A stretch of DNA of 64,000 nucleotides from Bacteroidaceae bacterium (GTDB lineage Bacteria > Bacteroidota > Bacteroidia > Bacteroidales > Bacteroidaceae): NCBI GenBank assembly GCA_017548075.1, contig JAFYNL010000004.1, forward strand, positions 1-64,000, in the 5' to 3' direction. Below are positions 8,547 through 16,875 of this stretch, in pieces. The notes under the pieces are model-generated. The model did not search any database. It saw nothing but the letters and a program-made list of their open reading frames with translations, and was not told the origin of the DNA. Within the stretch, counting starts at the first letter, position 1. Every line of letters starts with the position of its first letter. The translations under genes and the position numbers were made by a program.

Positions 8547-9623
8547 ATGGAAGTCGAGAAATTAGGTCTTCGCAGAAAGGTTGCACTCGAAGCAGCAAGA
8601 TTGCTCAGCAAGAGTCTCAGGTCGGAACATCCGCTCAGGCAGGTGTTCTGGGAGAGTACTGTCCGCTGCAATATCCATTGCCGCCATTGTGGAAGCGATT
8701 GCCGACAGATTGCTTCGACCCCAGATATGCCGAAGGAAGACTTCTTCCGAGTGCTGGATAATATTGCTGCAAAGCGAAATCCTGGCGATGTCTTCATTAT
8801 CCTCGGAGGTGGCGAACCCCTTGTGAGAGAGGATGTTGTGGAGTGTGCGAAGGGCATCTCTTCTCGTGGTTTCCCTTGGGGAATGGTGACGAACGGACTC
8901 TATCTCACACCCGAATTGTTCTACAAACTGAAGGACGCAGGACTTTGCTCCATAACAATCAGCCTCGACGGACTTGAGGAGCAACACACTTGGCTTCGTC
9001 GAAATCCCGATTGCTTCCGCATGGCAAGCCAGGCAATCGACATGATTGTGGCCGACGGAACACTCGTTTACGACATTATGACCTGCGTTCATCAGCACAA
9101 TTACGACACCCTTCCTGCTCTCAAAGAGTTCCTCATCGAGAAAGGCGTCTCGGATTGGCGACTCGCAACTATCTTCCCTGTTGGAAGAGGGGCTCAGGAT
9201 AAGGATCTGCAACTTTCGGGAGAACAGATGAGAGGCTTGCTCGACTTCATCAAAGAAACTCGTAAAGAAGGCCAGATTCACACTTCCTACGGCTGCGAAG
9301 GCTTCCTTGGGGCTTACGAAGGAGACGTTCGCGACTGGATGTTTCGCTGTACTGCAGGGGTAACGGTGGCTTCTGTGCTTGTGGACGGAGGCATTAGTGC
9401 TTGCACGAGCATCAGGTCGAATTATAGGCAGGGAAACATCTACGAGGACGATTTTATGGATGTTTGGGAGCATCGTTTCCAGCTCCACCGCAACCACAAA
9501 TGGATGAAAACCGACGATTGCAAAGCCTGCAAGTTCTGGCGTTACTGCGAAGGTGGCGGATTCCATCTGCGCGACGATGAAGGCAAACTGTTGCTCTGCA
9601 ACCTTAGAAAAATGAAAGAATAG
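8547..9623 (+). CDS. Radical SAM/SPASM maturase of a radical SAM-lipoprotein pair
   Basis: This 358-residue protein has the radical SAM cluster motif C41-x3-C45-x2-C48 (STVRCNIHCRHC), the glycine-rich GGGEPL segment near residue 90 and ISLDG near 140. Between about 250 and 352 lies a Cys-rich SPASM-like region (GCEG, FRC, SAC, CKACKFWRYC, CN) that should hold auxiliary iron-sulfur clusters, as in peptide-modifying enzymes such as anSME and mycofactocin or subtilosin maturases. A 73-residue lipoprotein with two YGxPP repeats starts 27 bases downstream. From memory this matches a radical SAM/lipoprotein pairing noted in Bacteroidota (TIGR04133/TIGR04134 type); the reaction is unknown to me. It is not the sulfatase activator by context. 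Confidence 0.8.
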   Translation: MEVEKLGLRRKVALEAARLLSKSLRSEHPLRQVFWESTVRCNIHCRHCGSDCRQIASTPDMPKEDFFRVLDNIAAKRNPGDVFIILGGGEPLVREDVVECAKGISSRGFPWGMVTNGLYLTPELFYKLKDAGLCSITISLDGLEEQHTWLRRNPDCFRMASQAIDMIVADGTLVYDIMTCVHQHNYDTLPALKEFLIEKGVSDWRLATIFPVGRGAQDKDLQLSGEQMRGLLDFIKETRKEGQIHTSYGCEGFLGAYEGDVRDWMFRCTAGVTVASVLVDGGISACTSIRSNYRQGNIYEDDFMDVWEHRFQLHRNHKWMKTDDCKACKFWRYCEGGGFHLRDDEGKLLLCNLRKMKE

Positions 9624-9650
9624 GAAAAAGAACTAAAAGAAAATAAGAAG

Positions 9651-9872
9651 ATGGCAAAGAAGATTATTTCAGTTTGGCGCATTTTGCTGGGTTCGTTCAT
9701 CACTTTGTTGGGCTTCACAGCTTGCAAAACGTCAAAGAAAGCGCAGCAAGAAGATAGTGCGGTAGTGCTTTACGGACCTCCGCCAGCAAAGGTCGAGAAG
9801 CCCAATCGTGAATTTGAAATGAAGCTTCTCTATGGTGCGCCTCCTGTTAAGATTAAGAAAGTGTCGGAATAA
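9651..9872 (+). CDS. Small lipoprotein partner of the radical SAM enzyme
   Basis: A 73-residue protein with a hydrophobic N-terminal segment ending in a lipobox-like FTAC (Cys25), so the mature part is about 49 residues anchored in the envelope. The mature part contains two copies of a motif, LYGPPPAK (40-47) and LYGAPPVK (60-67), exactly 20 residues apart, separated by charged residues. The Tyr-Gly-x-Pro-Pro sites are plausible targets of the adjacent radical SAM/SPASM enzyme; this is inference from adjacency. Nothing else in the sequence indicates function. Confidence 0.75.
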   Translation: MAKKIISVWRILLGSFITLLGFTACKTSKKAQQEDSAVVLYGPPPAKVEKPNREFEMKLLYGAPPVKIKKVSE

Positions 9873-10011
9873 AGCGTTTCGAATAACAATGTTATTTTTG
9901 TTATTGTCGTTAACGGCACAAGTCCTAATGGATGCCTTAAAATGCTAAAATTCCCGATGGAATGGGCGATTTTTGTGCTTTTGAGGCTCTAAAACGGCAG
10001 GATGAACACAA

Positions 10012-10038
10012 CAAAAAAAGCCCGGCAATTGCCGGACT
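10012..10038 (-). terminator. Terminator of the tRNA-Asn pair
   Basis: On the minus strand GTCCGGCAATTGCCGGGC forms a near-perfect hairpin followed by seven T residues, just downstream of the two tRNA-Asn genes. Confidence 0.85.
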
Positions 10039-10044
10039 TTCTGC

Positions 10045-10117
10045 GCTTCAGGATGGGCTTGAACCAACGACCCCATGATTAACAGTCATGTGCTCTAACC
10101 AACTGAGCTACTGAAGC
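10045..10117 (-). tRNA. tRNA-Asn (GTT), second of the pair
   Basis: The minus strand reads a full 73-base cloverleaf starting GCTTCAGTAGCTCAG, anticodon loop CTGTTAA with anticodon GTT, T arm GGTTCAAGCC, and acceptor closing CTGAAGC. It is identical to the neighbouring copy. Confidence 0.95.
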
Positions 10118-10145
10118 AATTTGCAACTGAGGAAAACCTTTCTGC

Positions 10146-10218
10146 GCTTCAGGATGGGCTTGAACCAACGACCCCATGATTAACAGTCATGTGCTCTAAC
10201 CAACTGAGCTACTGAAGC
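10146..10218 (-). tRNA. tRNA-Asn (GTT), first of the pair
   Basis: Same 73-base sequence as the copy 101 bases away, including the short flank after the 3' end (TTTCTGC on the plus strand). It is transcribed first from the minus-strand TACCTTTG at 10251-10258. Confidence 0.95.
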
Positions 10219-10250
10219 AGTTTTTTTGAGTTTTTCTCTCAATTGCGGTG

Positions 10251-10258
10251 CAAAGGTA
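10251..10258 (-). promoter_or_regulatory. -7 element for tRNA-Asn pair
   Basis: The minus strand reads TACCTTTG 33 bases upstream of the first tRNA-Asn. Confidence 0.6.
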
Positions 10259-10281
10259 TAGGTTTTTTCGAAAATATGCAA

Positions 10282-10289
10282 TATCTTTG
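10282..10289 (+). promoter_or_regulatory. -7 element for PfkB kinase gene
   Basis: TATCTTTG lies 19 bases before the ATG at 10308 and is divergent from the tRNA-Asn promoter. It decides the start: an upstream in-frame ATG at 10248 would lie before the promoter. Confidence 0.6.
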
Positions 10290-10307
10290 CAGAAAAATTT
10301 GCACTAT

Positions 10308-11282
10308 ATGGAGAAAATAATCGGAATTGGCAATGCCTTAGTCGATATTCTTGTCCGCTTGAATGATGATGCTTTCCTCGAACAGATAGGTCTGCCGAAG
10401 GGCAGTATGATGCTGATTGACGAGGCTCGGCAAAAGGAATTGCGGACATGCATGGAAAAGCTTCCAATGGAGCAGGCTACTGGCGGAAGTGCAGGCAATG
10501 CGATGCTTGCTCTCGCTAAACTTGGGGGAAATGCAGGTTTTGTGGGAAAGATTGGAACAGATGTTCTTGGCAAGTTCTATGCGGAAAACTGTAAAAAGGT
10601 GGGCATTGATGCTCGTCTGTTGGAGTGCAGTCTGCCGACGGGAGTCGCGAATACTTTCATTTCTCCTGATGGTGAACGAACCTTCGGAACTTGTTTGGGA
10701 GCTGCTTCCACCTTGCAGGCAAGCGACATCACACCTGCTCTCTTCGAAGGCGTCGCGATGGCTCACATCGAAGGCTACCTTGTGCAGAACCATGAATTGA
10801 TGGAGGCTATCTGTCAGACAGCAATGGAGATGAGTGTGCAACTCAGCCTTGACCTTGCCAGTTATAATGTTGTGGCAGCCGACTTGCCTTTCTTCCAGCA
10901 TTTGGTACAAGACTACATCGACATCGTCTTTGCAAATGAGGAGGAAGCAGCAGCCTTTACCGGTAAGAAAGAACCTATGGAAGCTTTGCGAGAGATTGCG
11001 GCTTTGAAGTGTTTGGCGGTAGTGAAACTCGGCAGCAAAGGAGCGAGTGCAAGGCTTGGACGAGAAGAAGTGATTGTGCCTGCAAATCGTGTTCCAGTTG
11101 TGGATACTACGGCGGCTGGCGACTTCTTTGCAGGTGGCTTTCTCTATGCTCTGAACAGAGGAGCCTCTTTGAAAGACTGCCTCAGTTGCGGAGCCTTGCT
11201 TAGCGAGCACATTATCGGAGTAGTTGGGACTCGTTTACCCGAGGAAGAGTGGAAAGAAATCAGAAAGAAGATTAAGATATGA
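10308..11282 (+). CDS. PfkB-family carbohydrate/nucleoside kinase
   Basis: A 325-residue ribokinase-fold kinase. It begins KIIGIGNALVDI, has the GGSAGNAM signature near residue 61 and the PfkB signature DTTAAGDFFAGGF near residue 265, whose Asp is the catalytic base. The adenosine-kinase-like branch is common in Bacteroidota, but the substrate (adenosine, ribose, fructose or other) cannot be decided from sequence. Its last four bases (ATGA) overlap the start of the S41 protease gene, so they are translated as one operon. Confidence 0.85.
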   Translation: MEKIIGIGNALVDILVRLNDDAFLEQIGLPKGSMMLIDEARQKELRTCMEKLPMEQATGGSAGNAMLALAKLGGNAGFVGKIGTDVLGKFYAENCKKVGIDARLLECSLPTGVANTFISPDGERTFGTCLGAASTLQASDITPALFEGVAMAHIEGYLVQNHELMEAICQTAMEMSVQLSLDLASYNVVAADLPFFQHLVQDYIDIVFANEEEAAAFTGKKEPMEALREIAALKCLAVVKLGSKGASARLGREEVIVPANRVPVVDTTAAGDFFAGGFLYALNRGASLKDCLSCGALLSEHIIGVVGTRLPEEEWKEIRKKIKI

Positions 11283-12913
11283 AACGCCTTATATATATAA
11301 TAATGTGTATGTTGCCGCTTTGTGTGGCAGCCCAGAAGAAGGAGAACGCCAATTCGGCCATCAGCAGGAATCTGGAGCTTTTCAACGATATCTACAAGCA
11401 GCTCGACCTTTTCTATGTGGATTCGCTCAATGCGGATACTGTGATAGGGTGGGGCATTCGCAGTATGCTTCAGCAAGTTGACCCGTTTACCGACTACTAT
11501 CCCGATGATGACGAGGACCTCAAACAGATGGCTACAGGCAAATATGCCGGCATTGGAAGCATCATTCGCTATCATAAGAAAGAGCAAAGAGCGGTTATTA
11601 GCGAGCCATACGAAGGCACTCCCAGTCAGTTGGCAGGTATTAAGGCTGGCGATGTGATTCTTTCCATCGACGGAAAAGATGTGAAGGGAATGCTTACGCC
11701 AAAGGTTAGCAGTATGCTCAGAGGCGAGGCTGGAACGACTTTCGAGCTGAAGGTTCGTCGAGGGCAAGAGGAGATACCGTTCCTTATCACTCGTCAAATG
11801 ATTCAGATTCCCCAGGTTCCTTATTCTGGAATGTTGAGCGACGGACAGACCGGCTACATCTATCTGACGGGCTTTACTGAGGGTGCTTGCAGAGAAGTTC
11901 GAGAGGCGCTCGATGAAGTCCGCAGTCAAGGAGCAAAACGCCTTGTGTTCGACCTTCGAGGCAATCCTGGTGGAGCCATCAATGAGGCTGTGGATATTGC
12001 CAATCTCTTTCTGCCTAAAGGCAAGAAAGTGGTCTATACAAAGGGTAAGATGACGCGCACCAATCGCGAATACTATACGGCTACAGAGCCCGTGGATAGT
12101 GTTATGCCGGTTATTGTGCTTGTTGATGGAGGCTCGGCTTCTGCTTCCGAAATTGTGGCAGGTTCTCTTCAGGATTTCGACAGAGCAGTCATCATGGGTA
12201 CAAGAACCTATGGAAAAGGCTTGGTACAGATGATTCGCGAGGTTCCTTATCACGGCAGCCTCAAGCTCACAACCAGTCGCTACTATATTCCAAGTGGCCG
12301 TTGCATCCAGGCTTACGACTATCGCCACCTTAATGCAGACGGTTCCGCAGGCACAGTTCCCGATAGTTTGACGAACCTTTTCCACACTTCTGGAGGTCGA
12401 GAAGTTCGCGATGGAGGCGGCATTAAGCCAGATGTGGAGGTCAAGCCAGACAGTCTTCCGAATATGATTCCCGAACTTGTTGCGAGCGATGAACTCTTTG
12501 ATTGGGCGACTTCCTACTGTCGCAATCATCCGACAATTCCGCCAGTTGGGGAGTTCAAACTGACTGATGAGGATTATGCGGCCTTTGTGGATAGTATCAG
12601 TAACAGCGGTTTCGAGGCTGGGAAGCCTGCTAAAGATGTGCTGAAAGTGCTTCGAGATGTCATTAAACGCGAGGGTTATCAGGAAGCGACAAAGGCTGAA
12701 CTCGATGCTTTGGAAGCCAAACTGACCTACGACATCAAGGATGATTTGCTGCGATTCCGTAAGGAAATAGAGCCTTATTTGTGTGACGAAATCGTCCATC
12801 GCTACTATTATCAGAAAGGTGGAGCTAAGCAACAACTTGTTGGAGACCCTTGTGTTGAGCGGGCTTTGCAGGTTCTTTCGAGTGACGAATACAATAAAAT
12901 CTTGGGCAAATGA
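11279..12913 (+). CDS. S41 family C-terminal processing peptidase
   Basis: The 544-residue protein has a signal peptide (cleavage after VAAQ, near residue 18), a PDZ domain around residues 85-160 (SEPYEGTPSQLAGIKAGDVILSI region) and the S41 serine protease core with the catalytic Ser in GGSASASE near 286 and the Lys in TYGKGLVQ near 314. It acts in the periplasm on the C-termini of exported proteins. The C-terminal 150 residues are a family extension. It overlaps both its upstream and downstream genes by ATGA. The first codons contain the word ATATATATAATAATGTGTAT, shared exactly with another signal-peptide gene at 46.3 kb. Confidence 0.93.
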   Translation: MKRLIYIIMCMLPLCVAAQKKENANSAISRNLELFNDIYKQLDLFYVDSLNADTVIGWGIRSMLQQVDPFTDYYPDDDEDLKQMATGKYAGIGSIIRYHKKEQRAVISEPYEGTPSQLAGIKAGDVILSIDGKDVKGMLTPKVSSMLRGEAGTTFELKVRRGQEEIPFLITRQMIQIPQVPYSGMLSDGQTGYIYLTGFTEGACREVREALDEVRSQGAKRLVFDLRGNPGGAINEAVDIANLFLPKGKKVVYTKGKMTRTNREYYTATEPVDSVMPVIVLVDGGSASASEIVAGSLQDFDRAVIMGTRTYGKGLVQMIREVPYHGSLKLTTSRYYIPSGRCIQAYDYRHLNADGSAGTVPDSLTNLFHTSGGREVRDGGGIKPDVEVKPDSLPNMIPELVASDELFDWATSYCRNHPTIPPVGEFKLTDEDYAAFVDSISNSGFEAGKPAKDVLKVLRDVIKREGYQEATKAELDALEAKLTYDIKDDLLRFRKEIEPYLCDEIVHRYYYQKGGAKQQLVGDPCVERALQVLSSDEYNKILGK

Positions 12914-14382
12914 AGATGAAAGGACACATAATCGCTTTGTTGGCTTTGGCTTTCGTCTTCCTTAATTCGAAGGCGCAAGAGCAAATCTCGACTGACACAC
13001 TTGCTCAGGATGGGATTGTTCGCGTTCTTGCCATAGGAAACAGCTTCTCTCAAGATGCCGTCGAACAATATCTTTGGGAGCTTGCAAACGAGGCTGGAGT
13101 GAAGATGATTATAGGTAATGCTTATCGAGGAGGACAAGGTTTCCATTCACATTGGATTGATGTGACGGAGGCGAACAATACTTTCGAGTATCGCAAAGTT
13201 GTGAATGGAAGGCGTACGAACAGGCCTCGCTCCTCGCTTTCGAGCATCATAACCGACGAACCTTGGAACTTCATTACCTTCCAACAAGTGAGTCAGGAGT
13301 CGGGTCTCACAACCACATTCGAGCCCGACCTTACCAATCTCATCCAATACAGCCAAGGTCTGCAGACAAATCCGAATGCCGTCTATGGCTATCATCAGAC
13401 TTGGGCATACTCTCACGACAGTACTCATGGAGGTTTCGCGAACTATGGAAATCGTCAGGAAGTCATGTATGATAGTATCTGTCAGGCAGTTATGTATGCT
13501 TTCCTGCAACATCCTGAACTGAAATTTGTTGTGCCAAGCGGAACTGCAATACAGAATGCTCGAACCACTTATCTTGGCGATAATATGAACAGAGACGGCT
13601 ATCATCTGGACCTGAAAATGGGCAGATATACGGCTGCTTGCACTTGGTTCGAGACGATTACGGGCATTTCTCCAGTTGGTTTCAGCTATCATCCGGATGG
13701 AATTGACTACCTGACTGCTCACACTTGCCAAGTTGCTGCACACGAGGCAGTTAGCCGTCCTTATGAGGTTACTGTGCTCGATCAGGAAGGCTTCCCTGCC
13801 ATCAATAATATTGTGCCTACAGGTTTGGTGAAACTCAACTTTGGAGCCGACCAGACTTCCGACCCTACTTGGAACAATATCACTCCTGACATCAGGACTC
13901 ACACCAATATTGTCGACAACAAAATGAATCCGACAGGCATTCTTGTGACCTTTACTGGCGAGTTTGGAGGCTCGAATAGGAACGGAGCCACCTATACTAC
14001 AACCAAGATGCTGATGCCTTCCGAAGTCTCTGGGTCCGCACTTTGGGGCTATGCAGTAGGTAAGTTCGGAGGTCAAGGTCCTCGCCAGAATGCCACTCTT
14101 CGCTTGAGTCATCTCAATCCAGAACTCAAGTATGAGTTCACTTTCTTTTCTTCTCGAGACAGATGTCAGGATTTCCGTCAGACAAGTTTCATAGTTCAAG
14201 GAGAAGACATTGGAGCCGACGACGTTCAATCTGCCAATAATTCTAAGGAAACGGCAGTAGTGAAACATGTTCGACCAACTGCCGACGGACAAGTGACAAT
14301 CACGATAATGCCGGGTTCGTACAACACTAGTCCGAACCAGTTCTACTACTTAAATGCCATGACCATCAAGACAAAGAAATAA
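12910..14382 (+). CDS. Secreted DUF4886 (SGNH-like) protein
   Basis: The 490-residue protein has a signal peptide (cleavage near SKAQ, residue 22). The segment VRVLAIGNSFSQDAVEQYL near residue 34 carries the GNS motif of SGNH-type hydrolases, which is typical of DUF4886 proteins, followed by WNFITFQQVSQESG near 117 and a His-rich region near 250. The last 200 residues look like a beta-rich accessory domain. It is probably an envelope or extracellular esterase, but the substrate is unknown. It starts inside the last codons of the S41 protease gene. Its stop codon overlaps the left arm of a palindromic element. Confidence 0.75.
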   Translation: MKMKGHIIALLALAFVFLNSKAQEQISTDTLAQDGIVRVLAIGNSFSQDAVEQYLWELANEAGVKMIIGNAYRGGQGFHSHWIDVTEANNTFEYRKVVNGRRTNRPRSSLSSIITDEPWNFITFQQVSQESGLTTTFEPDLTNLIQYSQGLQTNPNAVYGYHQTWAYSHDSTHGGFANYGNRQEVMYDSICQAVMYAFLQHPELKFVVPSGTAIQNARTTYLGDNMNRDGYHLDLKMGRYTAACTWFETITGISPVGFSYHPDGIDYLTAHTCQVAAHEAVSRPYEVTVLDQEGFPAINNIVPTGLVKLNFGADQTSDPTWNNITPDIRTHTNIVDNKMNPTGILVTFTGEFGGSNRNGATYTTTKMLMPSEVSGSALWGYAVGKFGGQGPRQNATLRLSHLNPELKYEFTFFSSRDRCQDFRQTSFIVQGEDIGADDVQSANNSKETAVVKHVRPTADGQVTITIMPGSYNTSPNQFYYLNAMTIKTKK

Positions 14383-14488
14383 ACGACCCTCAGTTAAAAT
14401 CAAAACGTAACACGTTAACTTTGCAAACTTAACAGGTTAAAATCGCAATCATAACACGTTAACTTTGGCAACGTAACTGCAGTCGTTT
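14381..14488. repeat. 22-bp periodic palindromic element, copy B
   Basis: Cores begin at 14407 (GTAACACGTTAA), 14429 (TTAACAGGTTAA), 14451 (ATAACACGTTAA) and a half-core at 14473: exact 22-base steps. Arms: AAACGACCCTCAGTTAA from 14381 and GTAACTGCAGTCGTTT to 14488. The left arm overlaps the TAA stop of the preceding gene. This is the cleanest copy. Confidence 0.9.
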
Positions 14489-14550
14489 CCCAACTTAACT
14501 CGACAACTGATAATCAGGAACTTAGAAAATCAACAAAATCAACAAATAAA

Positions 14551-15051
14551 ATGGCTCAACAAAAACAGATTCAGATTCAATTCAGGCTGATGGATGTCCG
14601 TCAACTTCAGTTTGTCAACCTCGCAAACGAGTGGCCTGAAGGTGAGATGCAAATCAACAACCAGCTCCAGTTCAACTGCGATACGGACAAGCGAATTGTG
14701 CGTTGCAACGCCAATTTCGAGTACAAGAAGAACGACATAACTCAGCTCATTTTGGGAGTTCAAACGGTCTTCGAGTTCACTCGCGACAGTTGGAGTTCAC
14801 TCTATCAACTCAATGAAGATCAATGGGTTCTGCCGGCAGGCCTGGTTCAACATATGGCAGACATTACTATAGGAAGTGCTCGCGGAATCATGGCAATTCG
14901 AAGCGAGGAAGCTGGCATTCCTAAACAGATTCTTCCGCTCGTCAACCCAGGTCAGATGCTTCGCAACAATATCGCTTTCAAGCGCGTTCCACAGCAGAAT
15001 AACAATCCTTCCGCTCCCATTCCGATGGATGGAACCTTGGGAACTGCTTAG
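14551..15051 (+). CDS. SecB-like cytoplasmic protein
   Basis: A 166-residue protein without a signal peptide. The C-terminal segment reads IGSARGIMAIRSEEAGIPKQILPLVNP; the pattern ARG...G.P...LP.VNP resembles the end of the SecB export chaperone. The central part is rich in alternating polar and hydrophobic strands (QINNQLQFNCDTDKRIVRCNANFEY). I infer a SecB-fold chaperone, for protein export or as part of a toxin-antitoxin-chaperone scheme, but no toxin is nearby. It lies between a palindromic element and der, probably with its own transcript, though no clear TAnnTTTG was found. Confidence 0.55.
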   Translation: MAQQKQIQIQFRLMDVRQLQFVNLANEWPEGEMQINNQLQFNCDTDKRIVRCNANFEYKKNDITQLILGVQTVFEFTRDSWSSLYQLNEDQWVLPAGLVQHMADITIGSARGIMAIRSEEAGIPKQILPLVNPGQMLRNNIAFKRVPQQNNNPSAPIPMDGTLGTA

Positions 15052-15105
15052 GAAGAAAGAGTCTTTTTTCCGCTTTGCTTTATTGCAAACTTCGCGAAAA
15101 AATCG

Positions 15106-15113
15106 TATCTTTG
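15106..15113 (+). promoter_or_regulatory. -7 element for der
   Basis: TATCTTTG lies 20 bases upstream of the der start codon. Confidence 0.6.
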
Positions 15114-15133
15114 CACGCAAAATAGATTAAGGT

Positions 15134-16444
15134 ATGTCGAATATTGTAGCCATAGTGGGTCGCCCGAATGTCGGGAAAAGCACCCTCTTCAACCGCTTAA
15201 CCCAGACTCGTCATGCAATTGTGAGTGAGGAAGCGGGCACTACTCGCGACCGTCAGTACGGCAAATGCGAGTGGGGAAACCGCGAGTTCTCAGTCATCGA
15301 TACTGGAGGCTGGGTGGTTGGTAGCGATGATATCTTCGAGGAAGAGATTCGAAAGCAAGTTGCTCTTGCTACCGACGAAGCCGATGTCATCCTCTTTCTC
15401 GTTGATATTCAGAACGGTATCACAGATTTGGACGAGGACGTAGCCAGCATTCTTCGTCGCACGAAAAAGCCGGTTCTGCTCGTCTGCAACAAGATGGACA
15501 ACAACGAAACCTATCTTGCGGCAGAGTTCTACTCGCTCGGATTGGGCGAACCTCAATGCATTTCGGCTGCAACGGGAAGCGGTACAGGCGATCTGCTCGA
15601 CCTCGTAGTCAGCAAGTTCCCTAAAGAAAGTGACGCTCTTCCCGATGAAGACATTCCCAGATTTGCAGTTGTGGGACGTCCGAATGCAGGCAAATCGAGC
15701 CTCGTTAACGCTTTTATCGGCGAGGAACGAAACATTGTGACCGATATCGCAGGCACTACTCGCGACAGTATTTATACCCGATACGACAAGTTTGGCTTCG
15801 ACTTCTATCTTGTTGATACTGCGGGCATTCGCCGCAAGAACAAGGTGAGCGAGGACTTGGAGTTCTATAGTGTGATGCGAAGCATTCGCAGCATTGAGAA
15901 TAGCGACGTTTGCATCCTCATGATAGACGCAACCAGAGGAATCGAAAGTCAAGACCTCAACATCTTCCAACTCATTCAGAAGAACCAGAAGAGCCTCGTT
16001 GTTGTGGTCAACAAATGGGATCTTGTGCCCGATAAAGACACGAAGGTAATGAAGACGATGGAGGATGCGATTCGCGAAAGAATGGCTCCGTTTACCGATT
16101 TTCCCATCATCTTCGGCTCGGCTCTCACAAAGCAACGCATCTTCAAGGTGCTCGAAACGGCCAAAGACGTCTTCTTGAATCGTCGTCGTAAAGTGTCAAC
16201 TCACAAATTGAACGAGGAAATGCTTCCTCTCATCGAGGCCTATCCGCCACCATCGATGAAGGGAAAATACATCAAGATAAAGTATTGCATGCAGATTCCA
16301 GACACTCGAGTGCCCTCGTTTGTCTTCTATGCAAACCTTCCTCAATATGTGAAAGAGCCCTACAAACGCTTCCTCGAAAACAAGATTCGCGAACGTTGGG
16401 ACTTTACAGGATGCCCCATAAATATCTTCATCAGACAGAAATAA
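15134..16444 (+). CDS. der: Ribosome biogenesis GTPase Der (EngA)
   Basis: A 436-residue double GTPase needed for 50S ribosome assembly. The first G domain has [14 protein letters not shown] (residue 8), DTGG and NKMD; the second has [14 protein letters not shown] (near 182), DTAG and NKWD (near 294); the C-terminal KH-like domain (about 350-436) ends with NIFIRQK. Length and order are standard. A lipoprotein gene follows after 7 bases and an M16 peptidase after that, in the same direction. Confidence 0.97.
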   Translation: MSNIVAIVGRPNVGKSTLFNRLTQTRHAIVSEEAGTTRDRQYGKCEWGNREFSVIDTGGWVVGSDDIFEEEIRKQVALATDEADVILFLVDIQNGITDLDEDVASILRRTKKPVLLVCNKMDNNETYLAAEFYSLGLGEPQCISAATGSGTGDLLDLVVSKFPKESDALPDEDIPRFAVVGRPNAGKSSLVNAFIGEERNIVTDIAGTTRDSIYTRYDKFGFDFYLVDTAGIRRKNKVSEDLEFYSVMRSIRSIENSDVCILMIDATRGIESQDLNIFQLIQKNQKSLVVVVNKWDLVPDKDTKVMKTMEDAIRERMAPFTDFPIIFGSALTKQRIFKVLETAKDVFLNRRRKVSTHKLNEEMLPLIEAYPPPSMKGKYIKIKYCMQIPDTRVPSFVFYANLPQYVKEPYKRFLENKIRERWDFTGCPINIFIRQK

Positions 16445-16451
16445 AGTCAAC

Positions 16452-16838
16452 ATGAAACGCTGCCATTTCCTTCTTCCCATCATCATTCTGCTACTTTCTG
16501 CTTGCTCGAAAGGCCTCATGACTCACGAAGCCGCTCAAAAAGCTGCAGTAAAGTACTACAAGATGCTCATCAAAGGCAACTACAAAGGCTTTGTGAATGG
16601 GTATGCTTCTGCAGAAAATATGCCGGAAGACTTTCGCAGTCAACTCATAGATGCAACGGCGCAATTCATGGCGAACGATGATATGCGGAATCTCATAGCT
16701 GTGTCTGCGATAAGCGACAGTTTGGGAGAAGACAGTACTGCTTTTGTTATGTTGCAACTTAACTTTAGCGATAGTACAAGCGAACAAATAGGAATTCCCC
16801 TCATCTTGCTTGAGGAAGGATGGAAGATGAACTATTGA
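16452..16838 (+). CDS. Small lipoprotein, DUF4878-like
   Basis: A 128-residue lipoprotein with lipobox LSAC (Cys18). The mature part (AAVKYYKMLIKGNYKGFVNGY ... EEGWKMNY) has the short alpha/beta pattern of the NTF2-like DUF4878 lipoproteins that are common in Bacteroidota. Function unknown. It starts seven bases after der and is likely co-transcribed. Confidence 0.65.
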   Translation: MKRCHFLLPIIILLLSACSKGLMTHEAAQKAAVKYYKMLIKGNYKGFVNGYASAENMPEDFRSQLIDATAQFMANDDMRNLIAVSAISDSLGEDSTAFVMLQLNFSDSTSEQIGIPLILLEEGWKMNY

Positions 16839-16875
16839 ATGAAAATAGGAAATTAAGATAATTAGATAAAAGGAA

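Noticed and set aside
8547-9623. Radical SAM gene as anaerobic sulfatase activator
   Set aside because: It is 33 kb from the sulfatase, has a lipoprotein partner and is shorter than usual activators of about 400 residues.
11144-12835. Minus-strand open frame of 563 codons opposite the S41 protease
   Set aside because: The plus strand holds a complete protease with ATGA-linked neighbours.
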